Below, piece by piece: positions 1 through 8,075 of a stretch of DNA of 42,094 bases. Every line of letters begins with the position of its first letter. Within the stretch, counting starts at the first letter, position 1. Source of the stretch: Verrucomicrobiota bacterium (lineage in GTDB: Bacteria; Verrucomicrobiota; Lentisphaeria; Oligosphaerales; Oligosphaeraceae); contig JAGVUR010000177.1 in assembly GCA_019136135.1 (NCBI GenBank), forward strand, positions 1 to 42,094, given 5' to 3'. The notes under the pieces were generated by a model, which saw only the letters and a list, made by a program, of their open reading frames with translations, searched no databases and was not told the DNA's origin. A program made the position numbers and the translations under genes.

Positions 1-102
1 AAGGTAAATTCCAGAAAAAATCAAAAAATTCAACGCTTTCTACTCCCGACGCCACTTGACATTTTCATAACGGGGTTACTTATGATGCCAGCTCTCCGAG
101 CT

Positions 103-362
103 TAATACATTGCGTTATAAGGACTTATGCATTATAAAAGAGATATGTTTTCCTACAAAAAACGATTAAGAGGCGAAAACAACCTGACGCTTATGGGGCT
201 TCAGCCGAGGGTATGATGCCACCATGCCGGTCGCCTTGCAAAGGCGCTACCGAAGACTGACGCATTTCAATTCACCAATATGGTGAACGGAATAAACTTT
301 CTAACCATATGGTAGTCAATCAATTAGGAACAAAATCCAGTTTCAACTGCTTTTTTTAGGGT
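103..362 (-). repeat. Dispersed palindromic repeat, copy R1
   Basis: Read on the minus strand, this stretch matches the segment at 12726-12928. It opens with a leader CCTAAAAAAAGCAGTTGA (about 345-362), then an AGAAAGTTTATTC block, CACCAT.TTGGTGAATTGAAATGCG, the hairpin GCGCCTTTGCAAGGCG (about 233-250), and a block like GGCTGAAGCC. Its far end TAATACATTGCGTTATAAG (from 103) resembles TAATACGTTGCGCTGTAAG at 13019. No convincing reading frame crosses it, and it accounts for most of the gene-free stretch 1-454. It looks like a REP/MITE-type element or a conserved structured RNA; the sequence does not decide between them. Confidence 0.7.
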
Positions 363-400
363 AAAAGTGTGGGATGCGTGTTTTTTGTCGATGAGAACGG

Positions 401-437
401 ACAAAAAAAGGCGGCTGGATGGTGTATCCAGTCGCCT
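401..437 (-). terminator. Rho-independent terminator of the prepilin-like gene
   Basis: A 12-bp stem pairs positions 409-420 (AGGCGGCTGGAT) with 426-437 (ATCCAGTCGCCT), with one G-T wobble and a 5-nt loop. On the minus strand the stem is followed by a run of T (forward AAAAAAA at 403-409). It lies just beyond the stop codon of the gene ending at 455. Confidence 0.85.
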
Positions 438-454
438 GAGGAAAGGGAAAAGGC

Positions 455-1183
455 TTAGTGCTTGCCTGTGAGCAACCACCAGCATTCGGAGTTGGTACAC
501 GGGATTGTGCGTCCCTTCATCACTTGGACATGGCCGTCACAGAAGACGAGGGGGAGCATATCGCCATTGTGGAATGGGTATGATACGTCAGGTTGGTAGA
601 GGAATTGGTTGCTAGTATTCAAGGATCCTGCGTCGCCGTCGCTGATGCCGTAACCATGGTTTCTTGCGGGGGCAATGACGATCAATTGCGACGGATTTTT
701 GGCGTCTAAGGTTTTTGGCGTGCCCTGTTCGAGGTTGATGCAAAGGACGGGAGGACATCTCCAATATCTGCTGTAGTGAACCATGTTAATTCCGTAGCCG
801 CTCTTAAGCTCCGATTCTCCAGGTACGTCCTTTCCAGCCTTTGGGTCGGATGAGTAGCTGTAGGTTGAGCTTGGGCAGTTGAAGACTTTCGTGTCGCCTA
901 CATACTCGCAGATCAGGACGCGCCAAGTTGCCATCTTTGAAGGATTGTGCGTGTTGACGTTTCTGTTTGGCGAATCCCAGCGGCGTATGGGGAAATGGTC
1001 GTTGTTGTCGTCATTGTACATTCTCATGGCGAGTCCCAATTGCTTGCTGTTGGACACGCAGGAGATTTCACGCGCCTTTTCCCGTGCCTTTGACAAGGCG
1101 GGCAGCAGCATGGCCGCCAGGATGGCGATGATGGCGATGACAACCAATAGTTCAATCAAGGTAAAGTGACGATCTTTTTTCAT
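455..1183 (-). CDS. Prepilin-type N-terminal cleavage/methylation domain protein
   Basis: A 242-residue protein with a type IV prepilin/pseudopilin N-terminus: short basic leader MKKDRH, then FTLIELL and a hydrophobic helix to about residue 30, including the conserved Glu five residues after the processing point. The residue before Phe is His rather than the usual Gly. After the helix comes an [19 protein letters not shown] segment and a C-terminal FCDGHVQ motif, as in the DUF1559-like and H-X9-DG pseudopilin families that are greatly expanded in Lentisphaerae and Planctomycetes. These proteins are expected in the envelope after prepilin peptidase processing; the exact role is unknown. The gene lies 117 nt downstream of a secreted glycosidase on the same strand and is probably co-transcribed with it. 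A hairpin terminator follows. The ribosome site is weak. Confidence 0.9.
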   Translation of the reverse strand: MKKDRHFTLIELLVVIAIIAILAAMLLPALSKAREKAREISCVSNSKQLGLAMRMYNDDNNDHFPIRRWDSPNRNVNTHNPSKMATWRVLICEYVGDTKVFNCPSSTYSYSSDPKAGKDVPGESELKSGYGINMVHYSRYWRCPPVLCINLEQGTPKTLDAKNPSQLIVIAPARNHGYGISDGDAGSLNTSNQFLYQPDVSYPFHNGDMLPLVFCDGHVQVMKGRTIPCTNSECWWLLTGKH

Positions 1184-1300
1184 GGCATTACTCAGGTTTG
1201 TGGTGCTTTAAGAAATGAATTTATAACAACTTAAAATTATACGAATGCATAGACCAAAAATCAAGTGCTTTTCGTATTATTGAGGAAAGCATTGAAAAAG

Positions 1301-4300
1301 CTATTGTGTGACGATAACGGGGTATGTTTCTGTATTGAGTGCAGGTCCGGAACCAAGTCCCGGGGTAAAGATCATCATTGATTCGCGGGTGCTTTCGTCG
1401 GCATCGTTGAGCATGAAGTTGAATGAGAATCCTTGTTCTGGATTGACCTTGAGGGCATCGGTTGGCAGGATGCAGGAGTAGGTTGTGGTCTTTGCCGCTT
1501 CGTCTCGTTGGATGGTCGGCTTGAGTGCGTTCTTGAGGCTTTGTCCAAGCTTGTCGTCCGTGGGGAACCAGACCCATGACTTTGTTGAGTTGTCATTGCC
1601 GAGCGCAAAGCCGAACACCCATGGCGCGATGTTGTTGTTGTGCGGTAGGATGGCGACTTGGATGCTGTCGCCTTTCCAGATGGCGTCGTCCTTTTCCATT
1701 GAGTTGTGGATATCGTCCTTGACGACTGCCTTGAGCAGGATGTCATTTCCTGCCTTTGAGATGGTCAACACGGCCGAGAGGTCGTCCTTGCCTTTCCAGA
1801 AGAGGTGCCTTGTATTGGGTTCGTTGACCACCGTCGATGTGATTTGCTCATGCTTGTCAAGGATGAATACAGCGGGCGTATCCTTGGTGACGATCGTTAC
1901 CGGCCTGCAGAGGATTTGTGCCGTTTGCGCGACCGCCTGGTTGATTTGAATGGTGCAATCGAGCGTGAAGTTATCGGTTGTCTTGAAGATGTCGTTGCTT
2001 TTTGGAGTCAGTTTGAGCTTTGCGGTTGATTTTTCGTTTGGTTTGAGGCTGAATGTTTGCTTTGTCCAGTCGAGGTTGACTTGGTTGGGTTGCTTGCATG
2101 TGACGGTGACATCGAGGCTGTTCGTCGTTGGATTGGCGATGCCGATGCTGAGGAAATTGTCTTCGTTTGGCTTGATCAGGCAGAATGTTGGGATGTTGAC
2201 TATGTCAACATTCATCGTCGGCTGTTCCGTTTGGTTTTTGACCCTGATTGTCTTGCTTCTGTTGTCAAGTGTGATCAGCGCGATTTGCTGGTTGGTGTTG
2301 AGCGGGGTTTCGTTGTCGAAGATATCGATGACCGACGCTTCGCCAGTGATGTTTCCAAGCAAAACTGGCAGGGTTTTCCTTCCTGTGATGATGAAGGTCG
2401 GGATCAGCCAATCGCCATTTTTTGCCTTGTAGAGGTAAGTTCTGAAGTCATTGTTGAGCTTGTAGTCTTTGACGAATTGGGCTTCTTTGAAATGCCTTGC
2501 GATCATGTTGTATGTTGCATAGACTTGTTTTGGATAGAAGTCCATCGTGTGCATGCCATAGTGGTGCTCGCTGTCTTTCGGATCGAATCCCTTGTTTCGA
2601 TTGACATACCAGTTGTAGCCGATTCCTCCATTAGCCCAGCAGTAGAATAGTTTTCTGAAGAGCGTTTCGGCCTGGGCCATTTCCCCGATGTTGACTGAGG
2701 AAACTGCCGTTTCGTTTGACCACCAGGGCTTGTCGATGTCGAGTTCCTTGAAGGCGGCGTTCATCTTGTCAACCTGCGGTGCGTAGCCTGACACCTGTCC
2801 GTGTGCGTGGAAGGCGACGACGTCGTAGTGTCCCTTGGTATCGACGAGGCTTTGCGTGAAGTACTCTGGATGCGGAGAGGATTCCGGGCAAGGGAGCCTG
2901 AAAGCCGTGTATCCGCCAGTCAAGGCGATGACATTCGGGTCTGCCGCCTTGGCTGCCTTGTAATACTCCTTTTGGATTTCGTTGTATGTTTCCATTGGGA
3001 AATTGGCGAATCCAAGCAGATCCGGTTCGTTCCAGCTTTCGATGAACCGAACGCGTCCCTTGAAGTGCGTCATGAATCGGTTGACGTACTTGGCGTATTC
3101 CTGGATGTTGGGAGCGAAGTTGTGGGATCGGGTCCATCGCTTGATCGTTGTGAAGGGTTTCCAGTTTGGATCCCGGGCCCAATTCCCGTAGTGGTTTCCA
3201 AAGAGAACCTGTGGTTCGAGTCCTTGTTCTTCATAGAGCTTGAAGATGGCTTCGACCCTGGAGAAGTCCGGCACATCATCCTTTTCTCGTTGCGAGGCCC
3301 ACCACATTGCGCCGCAACGATAGACTTTTGCACCCATCAGCCCGGCGGCGATCGCTTCTTTCTTCTGTTCTTCGAGCGGATATCGCTCCGTGTGTTGCTG
3401 AACGCCAAAGATGAATCCCTTGGACTTTCCTGGCGTTGGTCCCGCAGGAATCATGTGGCAGTAGGACATTTTCCTGTTCTGGGTTTTGTCTCCGTCCTGG
3501 ATGGTCGCGTCCAGGTAGTAAACCCCGAATTTCTCAGGTCTTGGCAAGGGCAGGCGCCAGGTTTTCCCAGGTGCGACCGTGGTGGCAAATTCCGTTTTGA
3601 GGATTTGATTCTTGTATGAATCGGTCAGAATCAGGGTGCCCGTGATGTCATGGGTGCTAGTGTCTGCGGTTGCGACGGTGAAGGCGAGCTTGTCAACGTC
3701 CTCGGGCTTGAGCACATGGACCGGACAGTTGGTTTCGACGTTGATGTCCAATGGCGCACGAAGCAACTTGAAGGTGAATTTGCCGACTGCCAAGTGCCCC
3801 TTTTCCTTTGTGTCCTTGAATCCGAACGCCATTCCGCCCAGTTTCAGCGGCTGGTCGTAGATCTTGTTCAAGTCATCCGACTTGTAACCGCCTCGATGCC
3901 AGCTGTGGGCGACTTTCTTGGTGGTGTCGATTTCGTAGGTCAAGGTTTGCCAGCCTGGCTTGATGGTTTTGTTTGTTGGTTCCAGCTGGATTGCCTCATC
4001 GACGCTGTCCGTGACCCTGATGGTTGGATACCTGTTTTTGATGTCGCTTGGCAGCCAGAGTTCAACTGCAATGGTGCCTTGGTAGAACTGAGGGAGCTTG
4101 CATTGTGGCGAGAACCAGAATTCCGACCAGGGCGCCTTGGTTGGATCCCAGTCGATGCGCAATGCCTTTTTGCCTTCTATGGTGACTTCCGTGCATGTTT
4201 GCGAGCCGACTTGCTTTGGCGGGAAGCTGATTCTCGGGACATTTTCTCCCGGGATGACTAGGTCGAGAGCGAACGTTGCGCAGGCGAGGAGAATGGTTGT

Positions 4301-4321
4301 GATGAAAGCTAATTTACGCAT
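1301..4321 (-). CDS. Secreted glycoside hydrolase (clan GH-A-like TIM barrel) with C-terminal CBM9-like module
   Basis: A 1006-residue exported protein. I start it at the ATG at 4321, which has AGGA 7 nt upstream and begins a clean signal peptide (MRKLAFITTILLACATFA). Upstream in-frame ATGs would bury that signal. Domain order: an N-terminal beta-sandwich-like region (about 20-190), an interdomain region, a TIM-barrel region (about 300-620), then a CBM9/DOMON-like module (about 830-1006). In the barrel, ESWNEPDL supplies the likely acid/base Glu (about 432) and WWSNETAVSS the likely nucleophile Glu (about 537). That arrangement fits retaining clan GH-A families such as GH39, but I cannot assign the family or substrate. 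A promoter at 4372-4401 precedes it and a prepilin-like gene follows. It probably acts on an extracellular polysaccharide. Confidence 0.85.
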   Translation of the reverse strand: MRKLAFITTILLACATFALDLVIPGENVPRISFPPKQVGSQTCTEVTIEGKKALRIDWDPTKAPWSEFWFSPQCKLPQFYQGTIAVELWLPSDIKNRYPTIRVTDSVDEAIQLEPTNKTIKPGWQTLTYEIDTTKKVAHSWHRGGYKSDDLNKIYDQPLKLGGMAFGFKDTKEKGHLAVGKFTFKLLRAPLDINVETNCPVHVLKPEDVDKLAFTVATADTSTHDITGTLILTDSYKNQILKTEFATTVAPGKTWRLPLPRPEKFGVYYLDATIQDGDKTQNRKMSYCHMIPAGPTPGKSKGFIFGVQQHTERYPLEEQKKEAIAAGLMGAKVYRCGAMWWASQREKDDVPDFSRVEAIFKLYEEQGLEPQVLFGNHYGNWARDPNWKPFTTIKRWTRSHNFAPNIQEYAKYVNRFMTHFKGRVRFIESWNEPDLLGFANFPMETYNEIQKEYYKAAKAADPNVIALTGGYTAFRLPCPESSPHPEYFTQSLVDTKGHYDVVAFHAHGQVSGYAPQVDKMNAAFKELDIDKPWWSNETAVSSVNIGEMAQAETLFRKLFYCWANGGIGYNWYVNRNKGFDPKDSEHHYGMHTMDFYPKQVYATYNMIARHFKEAQFVKDYKLNNDFRTYLYKAKNGDWLIPTFIITGRKTLPVLLGNITGEASVIDIFDNETPLNTNQQIALITLDNRSKTIRVKNQTEQPTMNVDIVNIPTFCLIKPNEDNFLSIGIANPTTNSLDVTVTCKQPNQVNLDWTKQTFSLKPNEKSTAKLKLTPKSNDIFKTTDNFTLDCTIQINQAVAQTAQILCRPVTIVTKDTPAVFILDKHEQITSTVVNEPNTRHLFWKGKDDLSAVLTISKAGNDILLKAVVKDDIHNSMEKDDAIWKGDSIQVAILPHNNNIAPWVFGFALGNDNSTKSWVWFPTDDKLGQSLKNALKPTIQRDEAAKTTTYSCILPTDALKVNPEQGFSFNFMLNDADESTRESMMIFTPGLGSGPALNTETYPVIVTQ

Positions 4322-4371
4322 GGTGGTTCCTGTATGGTTGATGATCATGAAGTCGTTTTTGTGAGTCACCT

Positions 4372-4401
4372 AGTATAGCTTGATCTTTTGTGGTTTGCCA
4401 A
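4372..4401 (-). promoter_or_regulatory. Sigma-70-type promoter of the 1006-residue glycosidase gene
   Basis: On the minus strand the -35 is TTGGCA (4396-4401) and the -10 is TATACT (4372-4377), with an 18-nt spacer. Transcription would begin near 4365, about 45 nt before the chosen ATG at 4321. This also argues against the longer reading frame whose ATG lies at 4369, ahead of the predicted start of the RNA. Confidence 0.6.
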
Positions 4402-4532
4402 TTCTCGATGTCCGCAAGATCAAAAAGTGAATCTAGGGTGGGGGTATATATTTGACGCAACCGTTTTCTGGGTGACACTAAATATAAGGGCGGAATTATT
4501 GAAAAGCTCCAGAGTCATCCCATAGGCTTCAA

Positions 4533-4557
4533 AAATCAGGCATATTCAGCCTGATTT
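4533..4557 (-). terminator. Hairpin downstream of the transposase fragment
   Basis: A 9-bp perfect stem, AAATCAGGC (4533-4541) pairing with GCCTGATTT (4549-4557), with a 7-nt loop. On the minus strand it runs into TTTTTG. It could terminate transcription from the transposase remnant, or be part of an old insertion-sequence end. Confidence 0.4.
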
Positions 4558-4637
4558 CGTACTTGCGCAGGCCGTTTTTCTCAAAAAACCATTTTTGGCC
4601 TTTGCTACTTAACCGAAATTCGGCATCATTTCCCGTT

Positions 4638-5159
4638 TCAGAATGCCCCGGTTGTGCTGTCCAATGACTTTCCTGGTTGTGCTGTCCCATGGCTTTTCCA
4701 CCTGTTGGCGACAAGCTGGATGGTCGTGGAATCGACGGCGTTTATGGTTCTCTTGAAACGCCAAAGCACGCAGGCGTAGCCTTTCCCGCCGGGACGGCTT
4801 CGGAATCCAAATTGCGGATGCGCCTCCTCAAGCCGGATCTTGACTTCCCGGAAAAGCTCCTCCGCCATGCCGGCGCTGCGGACCTTGTTGGCATGGGAAA
4901 GGCCGTTGCGGCTCGGAGGGGTGCTTCCGCGCAGGGTGGACAGGGCGCCGCCGTGGTTCCGGAGGGCGTCGCAGATGTCGTTCAGGCCGATCGAGTGGGC
5001 CAGCAAGGCATACATGAGCGCGACCACATGGCTGGTGGGGCTGAACGTGCGGGCCTTTTTGTCGACCCTGTGCTTCCTTGCCAGCCTTGGAATCAAGTTT
5101 CTCGGAACGAGCTGGAAAAACTGCCTGATGACGGTAAATTGACTTCCTGGCGGATTCAT
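4638..5159 (-). pseudogene. Truncated IS4-family transposase (DUF4372-type N-terminus)
   Basis: The start at 5159 has AGGAGG five nt upstream. The 173-residue product begins like IS4-group transposases with the DUF4372 domain (FFQLVPRNLIPRLARKHR, then a conserved Asn-Gly-Leu-Ser-His-Ala-Asn segment). It reaches the first catalytic Asp in NAVDSTTIQL at about residue 145 and then leaves the family sequence after about 10 residues. Intact family members are roughly twice this length, and the remaining DDE residues are absent. The 3' end runs into a short imperfect direct repeat (GGTTGTGCTGTCC at 4650-4662 and 4675-4687), perhaps the deletion junction. No clear terminal inverted repeats were found. 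It is an inactive remnant marking an insertion/deletion hotspot. Confidence 0.8.
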
Positions 5160-5321
5160 GCTGCCTCCTTTGTTTTTGGCTAACATAATTAGTGTCTGCT
5201 CAACAAGGCTTCATTTTTTCGCAAATGCAAGGAAACCATGCTGGTTCCAGGGGCGGGAATGTCCCGTAGGGAGCGCTCGGTTGCGGGCAATGTGCATTCC
5301 CGTCCCTGCGCCGAGACCGGC

Positions 5322-5549
5322 CTAGACGTCTGAAAACTCGAGGAAATGGCAGCTTGCGGGACCTTTTGGCGAGTCGAAAAAATAGAGCGCAAAAAAATCC
5401 CCGGCGGGGATTCCGAACAGGTTGGCGACCAGTACCGACAGGGCAATGCCCGACAGCGTCGTCTCGGAAAGCCTGGTCACGACAAGGCCCGCGCCGCAGG
5501 TTCGCTTCCCACGGCTAAGGAGATTCGAGAAGATGCAAGATTGCAGGCA
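5322..5549 (-). pseudogene. Possible 3' remnant of a membrane-protein gene
   Basis: An open frame of 75 codons ending at the TAG at 5322-5324, with no ATG, lies in the GC-rich stretch between the transposase and the AT-rich pair. Its middle reads like a membrane helix (LSGIALSVLVANLFGIPAGD) followed by an ordinary soluble tail. Competing frames on both strands give unlikely proteins rich in Arg and Pro. I do not recognise a family. The rest of 5160-5570 shows nothing else I can support. It is probably debris of a gene disrupted by the same events that truncated the transposase. Confidence 0.25.
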
Positions 5550-5570
5550 TTATACTAGGCGCATTATATT

Positions 5571-5966
5571 ATGCTATCTATTGGTCAATTTAATGCTGCT
5601 AAGAAGTATGGAGTGAAAGGAGTTTTTGTTTTGAGTGGTGATTTACCATTTAGTACCGCTTGGTGGCTTAAGAACACTTCTGTATATATGATGTCTGTTG
5701 ACTATAAAGCAAAATGTCAAGGTAACATAATCTTCTACAAGAATGTCAAGATTAAATATGAATGGCATGATATTATTGATGGAAATTCGTTTGTTGAGTC
5801 ATATAAAGCAGGAAATCTCTTCGATAGCATAGGAGGTTTTATTTCAAATACGATAGAAGGAGTGTGGGATATTCTTATGGAAAAGGTTGCAGGAACAGAT
5901 TTTAAGATTGTAATTAAAGGTGATACTTCAATTCCTGATGGACAATTTTCCTTCCGCCAAAGATGA
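5571..5966 (+). CDS. Small AT-rich hypothetical protein, possibly a C-terminal toxin-domain fragment
   Basis: A 131-residue product that I cannot assign firmly. It is clearly more AT-rich than its neighbours and has no good ribosome site before the ATG at 5571, so it may be the 3' part of a larger lost gene. The sequence is rich in aromatic residues with a YEWHD segment near residue 64 and an ISNTIEGVWDILMEKV helix near 100. It resembles in style the variable C-terminal domains of Rhs/polymorphic toxins, but this is an impression and not a motif match. It lies 18 nt upstream of a small membrane-protein gene of similar composition, an arrangement also seen in toxin-immunity pairs. Confidence 0.5.
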   Translation: MLSIGQFNAAKKYGVKGVFVLSGDLPFSTAWWLKNTSVYMMSVDYKAKCQGNIIFYKNVKIKYEWHDIIDGNSFVESYKAGNLFDSIGGFISNTIEGVWDILMEKVAGTDFKIVIKGDTSIPDGQFSFRQR

Positions 5967-5984
5967 AAAGTGGAGAGTGTCAGA

Positions 5985-6542
5985 ATGAACAGTAAAACTT
6001 TGCGTTTTTCACGATGGTTTCCATGTGGATGCCTGACAATGGTATTGTTCCTTGGAGTTTTTTTTGTTTTCTTTGCAATAATGCAAGTCATTGATGAACA
6101 CGGCTATGCAAGTGACTTTAACAATATTCCTGGAATTAAAGATGATAAAATCGTGTCGACATGCGTTAAAATTGAAAATGATTTGTTTTTTTGTAGAATT
6201 GGATGGTTAGACTACTGGGGATTACATATAATAGGAAAATTTACCTATGAAACGACATCATATTTGCTAAGTAGGCCGGGCGAGATAGGATTTCCTATTC
6301 CTCAAATCAGTTACGAAGAAGAGATTCCGATAAACCTCGCGTCCTGGAAACTGAAGAATGTTCCAAAAGTTATTGAACATAATCTAAAATTGACTCAAAG
6401 TCATGGGGGAAAATATTATTTTTCCCAAATCGATGATAATCTTGTGATATTTAATATTGACTACAAGAAGCATTATCAAGTAAGAGTTTTTTTATTAGGA
6501 AAAAGCGGATATTTTATAATGGAAGTTATTCATTTTACGTGA
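5985..6542 (+). CDS. Small hypothetical membrane-anchored protein
   Basis: 185 residues, from the ATG at 5985, which has GGAGA 8 nt upstream; a GTG at 5970 would add five residues. A basic N-terminus (MNSKTLRFSRWF) precedes one hydrophobic helix (about residues 11-32, CGCLTMVLFLGVFFVFFAIM). The rest is predicted outside the cytoplasm, with many Ile, Lys and Tyr and no family I recognise. Codon use is strongly AT-biased, as in the preceding gene, and unlike the glycosidase genes around it. This suggests the two arrived together by transfer. A role as an immunity or envelope protein is only inferred from the pairing. Confidence 0.6.
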   Translation: MNSKTLRFSRWFPCGCLTMVLFLGVFFVFFAIMQVIDEHGYASDFNNIPGIKDDKIVSTCVKIENDLFFCRIGWLDYWGLHIIGKFTYETTSYLLSRPGEIGFPIPQISYEEEIPINLASWKLKNVPKVIEHNLKLTQSHGGKYYFSQIDDNLVIFNIDYKKHYQVRVFLLGKSGYFIMEVIHFT

Positions 6543-6590
6543 CACTGATGCAGTGTGAGTGTCTGGCACAAATAATCATTCAGGACTCAA

Positions 6591-7279
6591 ATGACTGTTT
6601 TTCGAACAATATGCGTATTTTTATACCTTATGACTAGGGCAATCCTCGCCCAGGGACTGTCCGTTTCGCCTTTTTCTGCCACACTAGGAGGGTTTCCGTC
6701 CTGGGAGAGTGCCAAAGTGATGTTCACAATAAAAAACACTATTGAACGGCCTGTGAATCTGCTCCGTATGCGTTCTTCATGTTCCTGTACCATTGTTGAT
6801 TTCACGCCATGCACTCTAGCCCCTGGACAGGATACCTCCGTGTCTGTCAGCATTCCCCAAAACACCCTTTCCGGCAAGTTCACCAGGACGGTCTATGTCG
6901 AGACCGACGCGCCGGGACAGGAGTTCCTGAAGCTAACCGTCTCAGGCACGTCCATTCCTGCTGTGGAAGTCCAGCCAAAAAGCGAAGTATATCTCGGACA
7001 GCTAGAGGCTGGAAAGGCGCGGAAATTCTCGTTCCGTCTCGTGCCGGCAAGTCCCGACATGTCGCTGAAACTCCTTCCGGCAGATGAAGGGGAGGGGCAG
7101 GCAGATGCCACTCTTTTGCGCAACGACGACACTACTTTCACAATGGAACTGATTTCACTCCTGACACATCCCGTCGATACGTGGCGATAAGGCGAAGAAT
7201 AGCCATAGAGTGGAAACATGACATTCCACCTCTGACACTGGCCATCATGTTCTCGACGGTGAAGAACGCCAAACAATAA
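6591..7279 (+). pseudogene. DUF1573 domain protein, frameshifted near its 3' end
   Basis: The first frame gives 199 residues: a signal peptide (about 1-21, ending AILAQG), then a DUF1573/ASPM-SPD2-Hydin-like beta-sandwich with the characteristic SSCSCT cysteine motif near residue 63 and TVYVETDAPGQ strands. It stops at 7190 with a sequence (LLTHPVDTWR) unlike the family. Continuing in the -1 frame from about 7145 gives TSRRYVAIRRRIAIEWKHDI and then PPLTLAIMFS, ending at the TAA at 7277-7279, which reads as a proper end of such a domain. I therefore see one indel between about 7140 and 7170. It is either a recent pseudogene or a sequencing error. In related bacteria such exported proteins often sit with small peptidase or thioredoxin-like genes. 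Confidence 0.7.
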
Positions 7280-7293
7280 CTAGGGAGAATACT

Positions 7294-7563
7294 ATGCAGC
7301 ATAGACATTTCCGCACCAATTTCTGTTTTTCTCTCAAAGGGCAGGTTTCTGTCATTGCCCTGCTGTTGTTTGCCCTTGTGCAATGTGTCCTCGCCGGTTC
7401 CGCGAACACCCCGTCAGGGGAAGGCGGCTCGTGCGGCAAGCCAGACGTGGAGACGGAGAGCAAGATCATCGCCGCCATCAAGAGCCTCTCGGTGACGGTG
7501 CCCGACTCGTCGAACTGCGGCGGCCCGCGGTCGCTTGCGGCTCATTTTTACGGCCGTTGTTGA
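7294..7563 (+). pseudogene. Truncated small exported protein, possibly C39-like peptidase start
   Basis: 89 residues from the ATG at 7294, with GGGAGA close upstream, 14 nt after the end of the DUF1573 frame. It has a basic N-terminus, a hydrophobic helix (about 18-34) and a signal-peptide-like cut near VLAGSA. The last residues, SSNCGGPRSLAAHFYGRC, resemble the catalytic-Cys start of C39-like papain-fold peptidases (Cys-Gly-Pro followed by Ser/Ala-Leu-Ala), which would normally continue for over 100 residues with a later His and Asp. Here a stop follows at once, and 44 nt later a palindromic repeat copy begins. I read it as the 5' stump of a gene cut by a rearrangement. The family call is tentative, and a genuine short protein is possible. 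Confidence 0.45.
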
Positions 7564-7606
7564 CAAGACAGGACAAGATTGCGATTTGCAAAAGCTCCAG
7601 TCTTTT

Positions 7607-7696
7607 GTAGCGCCTTTGCAAGGCGCATCAATCTGGGGGGCATCACACCCCAAGCTAAAGCATGGGGTTAAGCATAGTTAGGCGCCTACGGCGCAA
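7607..7696 (+). repeat. Dispersed palindromic repeat, copy R2 (partial)
   Basis: TGTAGCGCCTTTGCAAGGCGC begins here in two overlapping halves (TGTAGCGCCTTTGC and GCAAGGCGC), followed by a degenerate CCCC...GGGG segment, GGGGTTAAGCAT and GGCGCCTACGGCGCAAA. The same order is at 12837-12928. This copy lacks the leader and the preceding block seen in copies R1 and R3. The rest of 7697-7870 contains nothing I recognise. Confidence 0.75.
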
Positions 7697-7874
7697 ACTT
7701 TTGAATCTTCTTGTGGCATTCATATGTCCCATGCAATGCCCTAGTATGATTGGGTTTATGCCCATGGATATGCACTATATGTGAAGACTGTTGCGTCAAG
7801 CTGATATCCCCCTCGTAGTTTTTGAAAGATGGCTTTGGGTTGTCTTGTCGGAGTTGATTTTCGTGTCTGTTTTG

Positions 7875-7904
7875 CTTGACAATACCTCAATGGAAGCCAT
7901 ATTA
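7875..7904 (+). promoter_or_regulatory. Promoter of the tRNA gene
   Basis: Perfect -35 TTGACA (7875-7880), 18-nt spacer and -10 TATTAA (7899-7904). The predicted transcription start near 7911 is about 12 nt before the mature 5' end of the tRNA. Confidence 0.75.
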
Positions 7905-7922
7905 AAAGGCATTGTCAAAAAG

Positions 7923-7999
7923 GGGCTCATAGCTCAGTCGGTTAGAGCTGACGACTCATAATCGTCCGGTCGCTGGTTCAAGTCCAGCTGGGCCCACCA
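7923..7999 (+). tRNA. tRNA with anticodon CAT (tRNA-Met, or tRNA-Ile2 if lysidine-modified)
   Basis: A 77-nt cloverleaf with encoded CCA. The acceptor stem 7923-7929 pairs with 7989-7995 (one T-G pair) with discriminator A. The D arm is AGCTC/GAGCT, the anticodon stem GACGA/TCGTC with loop CTCATAA, and the T arm CTGG-TTCAAGT-CCAG. The anticodon is CAT. The first acceptor pair is G-C, unlike the mismatched first pair of initiator tRNAs, so this is elongator Met or the Ile2 species read by TilS. I cannot separate these two from sequence alone. Confidence 0.95.
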
Positions 8000-8007
8000 A
8001 GATATGA

Positions 8008-8046
8008 AGCCGCACAATCCGGAGCTGGGTTGTGCGGCTTTTGTGT
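8008..8046 (+). terminator. Rho-independent terminator of the tRNA gene
   Basis: A 10-bp perfect stem AGCCGCACAA (8008-8017) / TTGTGCGGCT (8030-8039), 12-nt loop, followed by TTTGTGTTTT. It lies 8 nt after the CCA end and before the convergent gene ending at 8076. Confidence 0.85.
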
Positions 8047-8075
8047 TTTGTCTACCTTAACAAAAAATACTGATA

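Noticed and set aside
7923..7999. Initiator tRNA-fMet
   Set aside because: The first acceptor pair is G-C and the anticodon stem lacks the three consecutive G-C pairs of initiators, so an elongator or Ile2 identity is more likely.
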